Made by a program: the position numbers and the translations under genes. Positions 8,989 to 17,231 of a stretch of 64,000 bases of DNA are shown piece by piece. This DNA comes from Bryobacteraceae bacterium (GTDB lineage Bacteria > Acidobacteriota > Terriglobia > Bryobacterales > Bryobacteraceae). The stretch is from NCBI GenBank assembly GCA_025056455.1, contig JANWVY010000010.1:1-64000 (forward strand), written 5' to 3'. Position 1 is the stretch's first letter, and each line of letters opens with the position of its first letter. The notes beneath the pieces were generated by a model. That model did not search any database. It saw only the letters and a list, made by a program, of their open reading frames with translations, and was not told the origin of the DNA.

Positions 8989-9813
8989 ATGTCTATATCC
9001 GTCGATGAGGAGCGTCGCTTCTACGATGCGCAATATGAGCCTTTTCTAGCTCTTCCGGATGACCAACTGGCAGTCAATCGCGAGATCCTGTTGCGGACGC
9101 TGCACGACCCGCGGCAACCAGTCTATGAGCGGCGGCGGATGTACCTCGCGGCTTTCGAGAAGCTTGTTGCCATGCCTCTGGCACAGATGCAAGTGCTCGA
9201 TTACGGCTGTGGCCCGGCGGACTGGGGTGTGTGGTTGGCTACTGAGGGAGCAAGAGTCACGTTGTTAGATGTGTCTCCCAAGGCCATTCAGCTGGGGCTG
9301 AAGCGGGCGGCAGCGAGCGGCGTGGCCGCCCGCGTACGAGGAGTCGCTGGGGACGCAAGCGATCTGAGCTGCTTCCGCGACGAGGAATTCGATCTCGTGT
9401 TTGCCAGTGCTGCCCTCCACCACACCCTCAAATATCCCCACGCTCTGGAAGAACTCGTGCGTGTGATCCGCCCCGCTGGCTGGCTGGTGCTTGCGGAAAC
9501 CTACGGCAACAACCCCCTGTTGAACGCCGCTCGCAGACTCCGCGCCTGGTGGCAAAATGAGCCCCGAGAACAGGGCGAGGAAATCCTTTTTTCGCAACGA
9601 GAAGTCGCCCTCCTCAAACTACAATTTCGCTCCGTATCCATCCATGAATTTAACCTGTTTGCTATGTCTAAACGCTTGTTCCGCGGCCAGTTCCATCACC
9701 GGTCAGTGCAGTTTCTGGTTGCCCTGTTCGAACGCCTCGACCAGGTTCTGCTAACAGCGTTCCCAGCTGCTAGGCGCTACTGCGGAGAGCTTTTGCTCGT
9801 TGCGCAAAAATGA
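8989..9813 (+). CDS. Class I SAM-dependent methyltransferase
   Basis: A 274-residue Rossmann-fold methyltransferase. The SAM-binding motif I is VLDYGCGPADWG at residues 69-80, followed by VTLLDVSPKAI (motif II), a DLVFASAALHHT post-motif (Methyltransf_11-like) and a VIRPAGWLVLAE segment. The substrate cannot be told; the C-terminal third is longer than in minimal ubiquinone-type methyltransferases and may bind a lipid or small molecule. The ATG at 8989 is 7 bases after the peroxidase stop and is preferred over in-frame starts inside the peroxidase gene. It is probably co-transcribed with the peroxidase, but a functional link is not evident. Confidence 0.8.
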   Translation: MSISVDEERRFYDAQYEPFLALPDDQLAVNREILLRTLHDPRQPVYERRRMYLAAFEKLVAMPLAQMQVLDYGCGPADWGVWLATEGARVTLLDVSPKAIQLGLKRAAASGVAARVRGVAGDASDLSCFRDEEFDLVFASAALHHTLKYPHALEELVRVIRPAGWLVLAETYGNNPLLNAARRLRAWWQNEPREQGEEILFSQREVALLKLQFRSVSIHEFNLFAMSKRLFRGQFHHRSVQFLVALFERLDQVLLTAFPAARRYCGELLLVAQK

Positions 9814-9892
9814 CTTCTTTCCCCACCCTTGCTTGCCGCCGAAACCGCCGCCTCGCCGAAGTGCTTTGTTTGCCTGCTAGACTGTAGATTCG

Positions 9893-10435
9893 ATGAACAC
9901 TCCTCCAGGCTTGGAACGAGTTCTGTTCACCGAACAGCAAATTCAGCAGAGAATCCGGGAGGTGGCAGCCGAAATCGACCGGCGCTACCAAGGACGCACG
10001 TTGAAGCTCATTGGCATTCTCAAGGGCTCCATCTTTTTTTTAACCGACCTGGCTAGAGCACTCACGCTACCCGTCAAGATCGACACGCTGGGCATTTCGA
10101 GCTTCTCCAATCCCGGGCGCTCGGCTGGACTTGTGCGTATTTCGAAAGATCTTGACGAAAGTATTGAGAATGAAGATGTGCTGGTTGTCGAGGACATCAT
10201 CGACACCGGCTTTACCATCCGCTATCTGATGCAGAACCTCGCTGCACGCGGGCCCAATTCCCTCGGTCTGTGTACCCTCCTAGATCGGACTTCGCGTCGT
10301 ATCGTGCAGGTACCCGTCGATTTTCGCTGTTTTGAGATTGGCGAATCCTTTGTCATTGGCTATGGACTCGACTACAAACAGCTGTACCGAAACCTCTGCT
10401 ATCTGGCAGTAATTAATCCGGAACGCGCTGTATGA
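9893..10435 (+). CDS. hpt: Hypoxanthine phosphoribosyltransferase
   Basis: A 180-residue purine-salvage enzyme that converts hypoxanthine (and often guanine) plus PRPP to IMP (GMP) in the cytoplasm. The PRPP-binding motif VLVVEDIIDTGFT is at residues 96-108, the early PPi loop LKGSIFF at 43-49, and the purine-contacting VDFRCFEI and GYGLDYKQLYRN segments near the C-terminus. Length and motif order match the family. The stop overlaps the next gene's ATG (ATGA), indicating translational coupling to an exported POTRA protein, an unexpected partner. Confidence 0.93.
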   Translation: MNTPPGLERVLFTEQQIQQRIREVAAEIDRRYQGRTLKLIGILKGSIFFLTDLARALTLPVKIDTLGISSFSNPGRSAGLVRISKDLDESIENEDVLVVEDIIDTGFTIRYLMQNLAARGPNSLGLCTLLDRTSRRIVQVPVDFRCFEIGESFVIGYGLDYKQLYRNLCYLAVINPERAV

Positions 10436-11724
10436 GACTGGTAGATGCTGTTGTGGGGGTGGCCATCCTATGCTGGCTCGCTCTAGCGGCAGGCCAACAA
10501 CAGATCCCTCACAAATTCCCAATCGTGAGCCTAAAAGTTGAGGGCAATCAAAATCTCTCGGAGCAGCAAATTCTTGAAGTCAGCGGACTCAAAGCGGGTC
10601 AGGCTGTAGATCCCCCAGCCTTTGAAGCTGCGCGCGACCGGTTGATGGCAAGCGGTTTTTTTGAGACTGTCGGCTATCGCTACGGGCCTTCGGCTGACCG
10701 GAAAGGGTATGCCGTCTCGCTCCTGGTAACAGAGATTCAGCAAATCTATGAAGTGAAGTTTGAGCGCTTTTCTCAGCCGGAAGCGGAATTGCGTGCCGCC
10801 CTGGCCAAGGGCGATCCTTTGTTTTCGCGCAAGGTTCCCGGAACTAAGGAAATTCTGAAACGCTACGCCGCGCTACTGGAACCTGTGGCGAAAGAAAAAG
10901 TTGTTGGAAGGGTGATGCCAGATCCGGAGACCAAGGAACTGGTGATCGTGTTCCAACCCGCTAGCTTGCCCCCAACGATCGCGGAAGTGGCGTTTGTCAA
11001 CAATGAGACCATTCCCACGGCCACGCTCCGCAACGCCATTGCCGGTGCCGCCATTGGCACTTTTTGGGATGAGAAGCGGTTTCGACAAATCCTCGACGCA
11101 AGCATCCGGCCACTGTATGAGGCGAAGGGCCATGTCCGGGTAGCTTTCCCCAAAATCACCACCTCGCCCGCCTCCGATGTCTCCGGGTTAAGGGTCACCG
11201 TAGAAGTGTCCGAAGGCGACGTGTATCAGCTCGGCGCAGTGCGCATCCCTTCGGCCGGTGAATCCGAACGGGATTTGTTAAAAGCAGCGGGTTTCAAGCC
11301 AGGTGAAGTCGCGAACTTCGACGCCATTCAGGAAGGGCTCGAGCAGATCCGCCGCATCGTGCGGCGGAACGGATACCTGCACGCGGCGGTCCGCGTGGAG
11401 CGAAGTGTGGATGACCAAGCCAAGGTCGTTTCTCTCACCGTGCACATCGATCGCGGCGAACAATATAGATTCAAAAAGCTGCATATCGTTGGTCTGGATA
11501 TCCTCACCGAACCCCACGTTCGCAAGATGTGGGCCATTCAAGAAGGCCAACCCTACAACCCCGACTATGCAGAAATGTTTCTCGCGCGGCTTCGCGACGA
11601 AGGTCTCTTTGACAACCTGGGCAAAACCAAAGCCGAGGTGAAAACCGACGACCAGAACCGCACCGCCGAGGTCACCTTGTACTTCAGCGCGGAACCGCCG
11701 CCTCCGAAAAAGCCTTTTCCCTAA
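10432..11724 (+). CDS. Exported POTRA-repeat protein without beta-barrel
   Basis: A 430-residue protein with an N-terminal signal segment (about residues 1-21) followed by tandem POTRA-like units of about 75-90 residues, of the kind found in BamA and TamA. Typical landmarks are IVSLKVEGNQNLSEQQI (about 28-44), ASGFFETVGYRY, IAEVAFVNNETIP, YRFKKLHIVGLDILTE and a final DEGLFDN. The C-terminal Omp85 beta-barrel that normally follows is absent; the protein ends with a Pro/Lys-rich tail. It could be a periplasmic accessory to the Bam/Tam machinery or act with a separately encoded barrel. Its ATG overlaps the hpt stop by 4 bases. Confidence 0.75.
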   Translation: MRLVDAVVGVAILCWLALAAGQQQIPHKFPIVSLKVEGNQNLSEQQILEVSGLKAGQAVDPPAFEAARDRLMASGFFETVGYRYGPSADRKGYAVSLLVTEIQQIYEVKFERFSQPEAELRAALAKGDPLFSRKVPGTKEILKRYAALLEPVAKEKVVGRVMPDPETKELVIVFQPASLPPTIAEVAFVNNETIPTATLRNAIAGAAIGTFWDEKRFRQILDASIRPLYEAKGHVRVAFPKITTSPASDVSGLRVTVEVSEGDVYQLGAVRIPSAGESERDLLKAAGFKPGEVANFDAIQEGLEQIRRIVRRNGYLHAAVRVERSVDDQAKVVSLTVHIDRGEQYRFKKLHIVGLDILTEPHVRKMWAIQEGQPYNPDYAEMFLARLRDEGLFDNLGKTKAEVKTDDQNRTAEVTLYFSAEPPPPKKPFP

Positions 11725-11853
11725 CCGCTCAACCGGCGCCGATAGAATCGGGCGCGCCTAGCGGCCACCACGAAACCCGGCGAGGACGCAAAATCTGCCT
11801 CTGCCCGACGGCGCAAGATGCGCTGCGGCCGTGCGTTACAATTCAAGGTCCGT

Positions 11854-13920
11854 ATGAAGAAAGTGATTAGACATCTCGCCTGGGCCGCAGTGGCCGTGCT
11901 TGGCGCATATGCACTAGCCGGTGTCGCCCTGAACCGCGGCGAGCAGATTAACAGCATGTGGTTGGTGATCGCCGCCTCTTGCATTTACCTCACCGGTTTC
12001 CGCTTCTACGCCAAGTTCATCGCTGCCAAGGTCATGATGTTAGACGACAGCCGAGCGACGCCAGCCGAGCGCTTACGCAACGGGCATGACTTCGAACCCA
12101 CCAACAAATGGATTGTCTTCGGGCATCACTTCGCTGCGATTGCTGGGCCCGGTCCTCTGGTCGGTCCAACACTGGCAGCGCAGTTTGGCTACCTGCCCGG
12201 AGCCTTGTGGATTATCGTCGGGGCGGTTTTGGGGGGCGCCGTACAGGACTTCGTAATTCTGTTTTGCTCAATTCGCCGCGATGGCAAGTCGCTGGGGCAG
12301 ATGGCACGTGAAGAAATCGGGAGGCTAGGAGGTGTTACCGCACTGCTCACCGTCTTGCTCATCATGATTATCCTCCTCGCCGTTGTTGCGCTGGTCGTGG
12401 TCAACGCCTTAAAAGGCAGCCCCTGGGGCACTTTCACCATTGCTGCTACCATGCCCATCGCCATCTTCATGGGATTGTATTTGCGCTACTGGCGCCCAGG
12501 AAAAGTGCTCGAGATTTCTCTGCTCGGTTTCATTTTGGTGGTAGCGAGCATTTTTGCCGGCGAAGCAGTGGCGAATTCCCCCGTTTGGGCCCCGTACTTC
12601 ACCTTGAGCGGCCTCGCGCTAGCCTTCGCCGTGATCATCTACGGCTTTTTTGCCAGTGCGCTTCCGGTTTGGCTGCTGCTTGCGCCCCGCGACTACTTAA
12701 GCACATTTGTCAAACTTGGCGTCGTACTCTTGCTCGCTGTGGGAATTTTGTTTGTCCGTCCCACCATGCAACTGCCGGCCCTCACGCGGTTTGTCGATGG
12801 CGATGGCCCCATCTTCGCTGGCAAGATCTTTCCTTTCTGCTTCATTACCATTGCCTGCGGCGCCATCAGCGGCTTCCATTCGTTGATCTCTTCTGGCACA
12901 ACTCCGAAGATCGTGGCAAAAGAGTGGCACGTCTGGCCGGTCGGCTATGGCTCCATGCTGCTTGAGAGCTTCGTCGCCATCATGGCGATCATCGCCGCGA
13001 GCGTCCTTCAGCCGGGCGTCTTTTTCGCCGTCAATTCCCCAGCAGGAATCGTCGGCGCTACACCTGAAGCCGCCGCCGCCACGATCTCGAGCTGGGGATT
13101 TCCCGTCACCGCGCCCCAAATGGCAGAATTAGCCAGAAGCGTCGGCGAAGAAACTCTGTTCTATCGCACCGGGGGAGCTCCATCGCTGGCGCTCGGCATG
13201 GCCCATATCTTCGCCTCAAGCGGCGGTGGGCGCGCCGTGCTGAGTTTCTGGTATCACTTCGCCATCATGTTCGAAGCGTTGTTCATCCTCACCGTGATCG
13301 ACGCCGGAACCCGCGTGGGGCGCTTCATGCTGCAAGATCTGCTGGGCCACCTCCACAGAAAACTCGGCCAGACCAGTTGGATGCCAGGCGTCTACGCCTC
13401 CAGCGCACTCATTGTCTTAGGTTGGGGCTACTTCCTGGTCCAAGGCGTGCGAGATCCGCTCGGCGGAATCAATTCGCTGTGGCCCCTCTTCGGCATCGCC
13501 AACCAGCTACTCGCCGCCATTGCGCTCTGCGTCGCAACCACCATTCTCATCAAAATGCATGGCAGCCGCTATATGTGGATCACCTGCTTGCCACTCGTCT
13601 GGTTGCTCAGCGTTACTTACACGGCCGCCTGGCAAAAGATTTTTTCCCCCTCGCCGCGAATCGGTTTCCTGGCAGCAGCCGAACAGTTAAAATCGACCCT
13701 GGCTAGCGGTCAGCTCGCCGCAGGTAAGGCGGCTGAGATTCGTACCCTCATCTTCAACAACCAGCTAGACGCCGTCGTTTGCGGCATCTTTCTGGTACTC
13801 GTCACCACCATCCTGGTGGACTCGGTCCTACTCTGGGTGGGACTGCTGCGCGGAACACGCGTTTCCGAATCCACCGAAACCCCCTTTGTCCTGTCTCGGT
13901 TGCGGCCGGAGGAAATCTAA
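11854..13920 (+). CDS. cstA: CstA-family carbon starvation / peptide or pyruvate transporter
   Basis: A 688-residue inner-membrane transporter with about 16 hydrophobic segments. CstA proteins mediate uptake of peptides, and the BtsT/YjiY branch imports pyruvate. Family signatures seen include [27 protein letters not shown] (given in part: residues about 89-115), the ISSGTTPK loop and the LGWGYFLVQ region. The ATG at 11854 is chosen; further upstream starts would add a basic segment unlike the family. A TACAAT hexamer at about 11837 could be part of its promoter. The stop codon shares one base with the ATG of the following small KCC-ending gene (TAATG), as is usual for cstA-ybdD pairs. Confidence 0.92.
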   Translation: MKKVIRHLAWAAVAVLGAYALAGVALNRGEQINSMWLVIAASCIYLTGFRFYAKFIAAKVMMLDDSRATPAERLRNGHDFEPTNKWIVFGHHFAAIAGPGPLVGPTLAAQFGYLPGALWIIVGAVLGGAVQDFVILFCSIRRDGKSLGQMAREEIGRLGGVTALLTVLLIMIILLAVVALVVVNALKGSPWGTFTIAATMPIAIFMGLYLRYWRPGKVLEISLLGFILVVASIFAGEAVANSPVWAPYFTLSGLALAFAVIIYGFFASALPVWLLLAPRDYLSTFVKLGVVLLLAVGILFVRPTMQLPALTRFVDGDGPIFAGKIFPFCFITIACGAISGFHSLISSGTTPKIVAKEWHVWPVGYGSMLLESFVAIMAIIAASVLQPGVFFAVNSPAGIVGATPEAAAATISSWGFPVTAPQMAELARSVGEETLFYRTGGAPSLALGMAHIFASSGGGRAVLSFWYHFAIMFEALFILTVIDAGTRVGRFMLQDLLGHLHRKLGQTSWMPGVYASSALIVLGWGYFLVQGVRDPLGGINSLWPLFGIANQLLAAIALCVATTILIKMHGSRYMWITCLPLVWLLSVTYTAAWQKIFSPSPRIGFLAAAEQLKSTLASGQLAAGKAAEIRTLIFNNQLDAVVCGIFLVLVTTILVDSVLLWVGLLRGTRVSESTETPFVLSRLRPEEI

Positions 13921-14087
13921 TGGCGAAACTGTGGCAAATTTTGGTTGGTTTATTCAAACAACTCTCCGATGAAAGCGCCTACGAAAGGCACTTGGCCTCC
14001 CACGGCCTGCAACACTCCCCGCAGGAGTGGCGGCGGTTTTGGGACTGCCGTCTGAGAGCGAAATACGCTCGCGTCAAATGTTGCTAA
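13920..14087 (+). CDS. YbdD/YjiX-family small CstA partner (DUF466/KCU-star relative)
   Basis: A 55-residue protein whose ATG overlaps the cstA stop in TAATG. It begins [20 protein letters not shown] and ends in Lys-Cys-Cys directly before the stop. Size, the YERHL...HP-x-E(W/F) core and the terminal double Cys match the YbdD/YjiX family encoded next to cstA or btsT in many bacteria. In the KCU-star branch the last residue is selenocysteine; here it is an ordinary Cys followed by TAA. The role is not established in the literature I can recall, but the constant pairing suggests it assembles with or regulates the transporter. Confidence 0.85.
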   Translation: MAKLWQILVGLFKQLSDESAYERHLASHGLQHSPQEWRRFWDCRLRAKYARVKCC

Positions 14088-14159
14088 CCTTTTGTATTAC
14101 AAATAGTTAGAAGGTCTCCCCAGGGCTTTCAAGCACCGCAATCGGACCGGCAAAACCCA

Positions 14160-14188
14160 TTGTATTCGTTTTTTAACTGTGCTAATGT
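14160..14188 (+). promoter_or_regulatory. Possible sigma-70 promoter upstream of the DUF465 gene
   Basis: TTGTAT (14160-14165) and TAATGT (14183-14188) are separated by 17 bases, giving a leader of roughly 110 bases before the DUF465 start. Matches to consensus are moderate (TTG of the -35; TA..T of the -10), so this is a weak prediction. Confidence 0.3.
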
Positions 14189-14306
14189 GCTCATGACAGC
14201 AGCCGAGCTGTCCATTGGCAACAGATGATTTTGCACCCACCGAGCCTATCAGCCCTAGGGACCAAATTGACTCGGCGTGGTATCTCAGGAAGGAGACAGC
14301 CTGTCT

Positions 14307-14540
14307 ATGGAGATCACGCAAGAAGAATTGAAAGCGCGACTGATGCAAACCAATGAGGAATTTCGCCGGCTCGCCCTCAAGCACGATGAATACAAGAGGC
14401 GAGTCATGGAGCTTGAAGCGATTCCGCATCCCTCGGAAGAGGAGCGGCAAGAAGAAATTCGGCTCAAGAAACTGAAGCTCCATATTAAGGACCAGATGGC
14501 GGAGATCATGGCTCGTTACACGGTCCAGGCGGTTTCCTGA
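14307..14540 (+). CDS. DUF465 (YdcH-like) small coiled-coil protein
   Basis: A 77-residue, highly charged alpha-helical protein: MEITQEELKARLMQTNEEFR, later KHDEYKRRVMELE and KKLKLHIKDQMAEIM. Length, the H-x-x-Y-K/R-R core and the L-K-L-x-I-K-D-Q-M ending match DUF465/YdcH, a widespread family of small helical-hairpin cytoplasmic proteins of unknown function. The ATG at 14307 follows an AAGGAG ribosome-binding site at about 14290 (spacing about 10). The gene stands alone and is followed 30 bases later by a strong terminator-like hairpin. Confidence 0.85.
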   Translation: MEITQEELKARLMQTNEEFRRLALKHDEYKRRVMELEAIPHPSEEERQEEIRLKKLKLHIKDQMAEIMARYTVQAVS

Positions 14541-14569
14541 GTGCATCAGGAGCGCGAATGACCTGGGTG

Positions 14570-14605
14570 AAGGCCTAATCTGCGAACCGCAGATTAGGCC
14601 TTTTT
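14570..14605 (+). terminator. Rho-independent terminator (or attenuator) with perfect stem
   Basis: AAGGCCTAATCTGCG (14570-14584) and its exact reverse complement (14588-14602) form a 15-bp stem around a 3-base AAC loop, and the sequence runs straight into T residues at 14601-14605. It is placed 30 bases after the DUF465 stop, as expected for a terminator, but also only 14 bases before the earliest start of the next gene. Confidence 0.9.
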
Positions 14606-14619
14606 AGCTTTTTCGGCTT

Positions 14620-16332
14620 GTGAAGGCCAACAATCCAAACGTGCGATACGGAATAAGCCGACGCCGCTACCTTAAGGGGTGGGCGATGGGCTGGGCTTAC
14701 GCTGGTGCAAGAGTTGCCTGGGCTGGTATGAAACCGCTGTTTTCCGGCGGAGCCTCGGTGCACCTCGGCGGACCCGATCCACAGGGTGAGCGAGTTTCGC
14801 TTGTGGACCCGGCAACCGGCGCTTTGGCTGTCAAAAACCTCGTGACGGGTGAGCAGATCCGGGTGACCCCGGACCCTGCTCCCGGACAGTTTGCTTATTT
14901 CTCCGTTTTTTCGCGCACCGGTTCGCGCATCGCCTATGCTTGGTTTAACGAGGCCGGCTACTATGAGCTGCGAGTGGTCGACTTGTCCTCTGGTAAGGTG
15001 CACCTAATGCACCGGAACGAGGAACGTCGCTTCGTCCAGCCCTGCGCCTGGACGCCCGGCGACCGTCAGATTCTCACCCTGTTTTTTCGCAACGACAACG
15101 TGAGTCAGCTGGCCTGGGTTGACGCAGGCACCGGCGCGGTGATGGTCCTGCGGTCACTCGACTGGGTTTACCCCAACCGCATGGACTGCTCGCCAGACGG
15201 CAAATGGATTGTCTATGATGACCTTGGCGCAGAAGGAAGCGCACAACGCGATATTTTCCTACTATCAAGCGACGGGGCCAGGCTCCGCAAGCTCGTCGAG
15301 CACGATGCCCATGACATCTTCCCGTTGTTTGCGCCAGACGGCGACAGTGTGCTGTTTCTGAGCAATCGCTCCGGCAAGTTCGATTTATGGCGACAAGCCC
15401 TGGAAAGAGGCTCACCCATACGCCTGGCCTCGGATCTGGGCCGGGCGCTCGCCATGGGAATCTCCAAGCGGGGCGATTATTTTTTTGCGCGCCGGATCGG
15501 GTCGGCCGAAATCTGGGTGGGACCGCCCGCCAATCCCCGCCCGCTGCTGCTCCGCAGCCCAGAAGAAGCCGTGCAGCCGGCTTGGTCCCCAGACGGAAAA
15601 CAAATCGCCTTCCTGGCGAAGGCTGGACCTGAGAATTTTGGTCAAGACGCACGCGTCATCGTGCTCGCGAATCTCGAAACTGCTGAGCATCGCCTGGTCA
15701 CACCGCGCCTCGTTCACCTGGATGGCCTCGCCTGGCACCCCTCGCTGAGATTTCTTCTCGTCAGTGGTGGCGACCGCCATGGACAGCGCGGGCTGTATCG
15801 CGTGGCGCTCGACAACGGACACGCCGAGCCCATCGTGCGCGAGCGCGCGGCCTCCTACCGCGGTTTTGAAGGCGTCTACTCCTCCGACGGTACCCGCGTC
15901 TTCTTCCTTCAAGGCGTCGAGCTGCGCTCCCTCGATGCCGTGCTGTACTCCGGGCGCGGGACGCTCAAACATCTAGCCCTCTCGCCCGATGGTAAATGGT
16001 TAGCCTTCTGCGAAGAGGTAAGCGAAGGGACGGGTGTGAAAAAAATTTCCATCGAAGGAGGAGCCGCGCACCAGCTCGCTACGGTCCGCAACAACCCAGC
16101 GAGCGGCCTGTCCTGGATGCCTTCTGGCGACGCCCTCTTGCTGACCGTGCCGGGCGAACCCGCATCTTTATGGCGAATCCCAACTGCCGGAGGAAAGCCC
16201 GAGCGCTTCGCACTTCATCTCAACCCAAATGGCGCCGTACGCTGGCATCCAAACGGGAGGTGGGTCGCCTACAGCACGGGCAAGACACAAACCGAGGTGT
16301 GCGTGCTTGAGAAAGTCGCCGGCGCGAGCTAG
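14620..16332 (+). CDS. Exported TolB/WD40-like beta-propeller protein
   Basis: A 570-residue protein built almost wholly of TolB-type propeller repeats. Recurrent units are CSPDGKWIVYDD, FAPDGDSVLFLSNRSGKFDLW, AWSPDGKQIAFLAK, LSPDGKWLAFCEE and WHPNGRWVAYSTG. The N-terminus from the GTG at 14620 carries SRRRYLKG, resembling a Tat signal, which argues for export and for this start; however no ribosome-binding site precedes it and the terminator hairpin ends 14 bases upstream. The ATG at 14686 has a good AAGGGG site but would remove the twin arginines. Function unknown; such proteins often act in periplasmic recognition or scaffold roles. Confidence 0.7.
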   Translation: MKANNPNVRYGISRRRYLKGWAMGWAYAGARVAWAGMKPLFSGGASVHLGGPDPQGERVSLVDPATGALAVKNLVTGEQIRVTPDPAPGQFAYFSVFSRTGSRIAYAWFNEAGYYELRVVDLSSGKVHLMHRNEERRFVQPCAWTPGDRQILTLFFRNDNVSQLAWVDAGTGAVMVLRSLDWVYPNRMDCSPDGKWIVYDDLGAEGSAQRDIFLLSSDGARLRKLVEHDAHDIFPLFAPDGDSVLFLSNRSGKFDLWRQALERGSPIRLASDLGRALAMGISKRGDYFFARRIGSAEIWVGPPANPRPLLLRSPEEAVQPAWSPDGKQIAFLAKAGPENFGQDARVIVLANLETAEHRLVTPRLVHLDGLAWHPSLRFLLVSGGDRHGQRGLYRVALDNGHAEPIVRERAASYRGFEGVYSSDGTRVFFLQGVELRSLDAVLYSGRGTLKHLALSPDGKWLAFCEEVSEGTGVKKISIEGGAAHQLATVRNNPASGLSWMPSGDALLLTVPGEPASLWRIPTAGGKPERFALHLNPNGAVRWHPNGRWVAYSTGKTQTEVCVLEKVAGAS

Positions 16333-16418
16333 CGCAGCGACACGGCGCTGTCTTGACGCGTCCGCTTGTTGATCACGCGTGGGGAAGGCGCAAGGGAGAG
16401 GGGGGGGAAATTCGGCCC

Positions 16419-17231
16419 TCAATACATGGCTTGCGGAACTGCCGACGTGCTTCGGAGTGGCGCGAGAAACGCCTTTGCCCCTTCCGCCAGGAGACGGTAC
16501 TCAGCTGGGGCCTGAAAGAACTGAAATCCTTGCTCCAGCAGTTGAGGGATGAGAGCAGAGTTTGCGCACGGGCGACCTACAAATTTGCCGTGCGCCCGCG
16601 CGGCGGCAATCACGCGCTCGCAGGCCTCCTGTAACCTGGGATGATTTTGATCGCCCCGAAATCCCATGGAGAAGGACAGATCGCTTGTGCCGATGAACAG
16701 AACATCCAGGCCGGGGGTAGCGGCAATTTCCTCAATGCGTTCAATCGCGCGCACCTCCTCAATCATGGCCACGGTCAAAACATTGCGGTCAGCAAAGTCG
16801 GCGTAACCCTCTTCGGCTGCCCAGCGAAAACTGGCCAGTCCTGAGCCATGTCCCCGTTTGCCCTGGGGCGGATACTTCGTTGCCTGAGCAGCCGTGAGGG
16901 CGAGCTCGGGAGTGCTGCAAAACGGGAAGATGACCCCGAGCACTCCCATATCCAAAACACGCTTGGCGGTCCAAGTTTCTACAACCGGCACTCGCGCCAG
17001 CGGCACGGCCGGCAAGCCCCGGGTGGCCAGCACCATGTGACGCAGGCTTTCCAGCGTAATGGGGGAATGCTCCATTTCAATCCAAAGAAAATCGAAACCG
17101 AGCTGGGCGGCCTGCGCCGCAAGTTCTACGCTGGCGGTGGTGATGGTGATGCCGACTACCGGCTTGCCTTCTTGGAGCGCCACGCGGACCGGATTTTGCC
17201 AAGATCGCGGAATCATATGCCCTTTCATCAT
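16419..17231 (-). CDS. HpcH/HpaI-family 2-keto-3-deoxy-sugar acid aldolase
   Basis: A class II, metal-dependent aldolase of about 270 residues. The family (HpaI, GarL, RhmA) splits 2-keto-3-deoxy acids such as keto-deoxyglucarate to pyruvate and an aldehyde. Motifs: WIEMEHSP with the catalytic His, PLARVP with the pyruvate-binding Arg, VAMIEEVRAIE with a metal-ligand Glu, and FIGTSDLSFSMG with the metal-ligand Asp. The ATG at 17231 overlaps the glycosidase stop (ATGA), so the two genes are translationally coupled. A tandem ATG at 17228 and an ATG at 17216 are alternatives. The pairing with a GH67/GH20-like enzyme suggests a role in uronate or similar sugar-acid breakdown (inference). Confidence 0.85.
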   Translation of the reverse strand: MMKGHMIPRSWQNPVRVALQEGKPVVGITITTASVELAAQAAQLGFDFLWIEMEHSPITLESLRHMVLATRGLPAVPLARVPVVETWTAKRVLDMGVLGVIFPFCSTPELALTAAQATKYPPQGKRGHGSGLASFRWAAEEGYADFADRNVLTVAMIEEVRAIERIEEIAATPGLDVLFIGTSDLSFSMGFRGDQNHPRLQEACERVIAAARAHGKFVGRPCANSALIPQLLEQGFQFFQAPAEYRLLAEGAKAFLAPLRSTSAVPQAMY

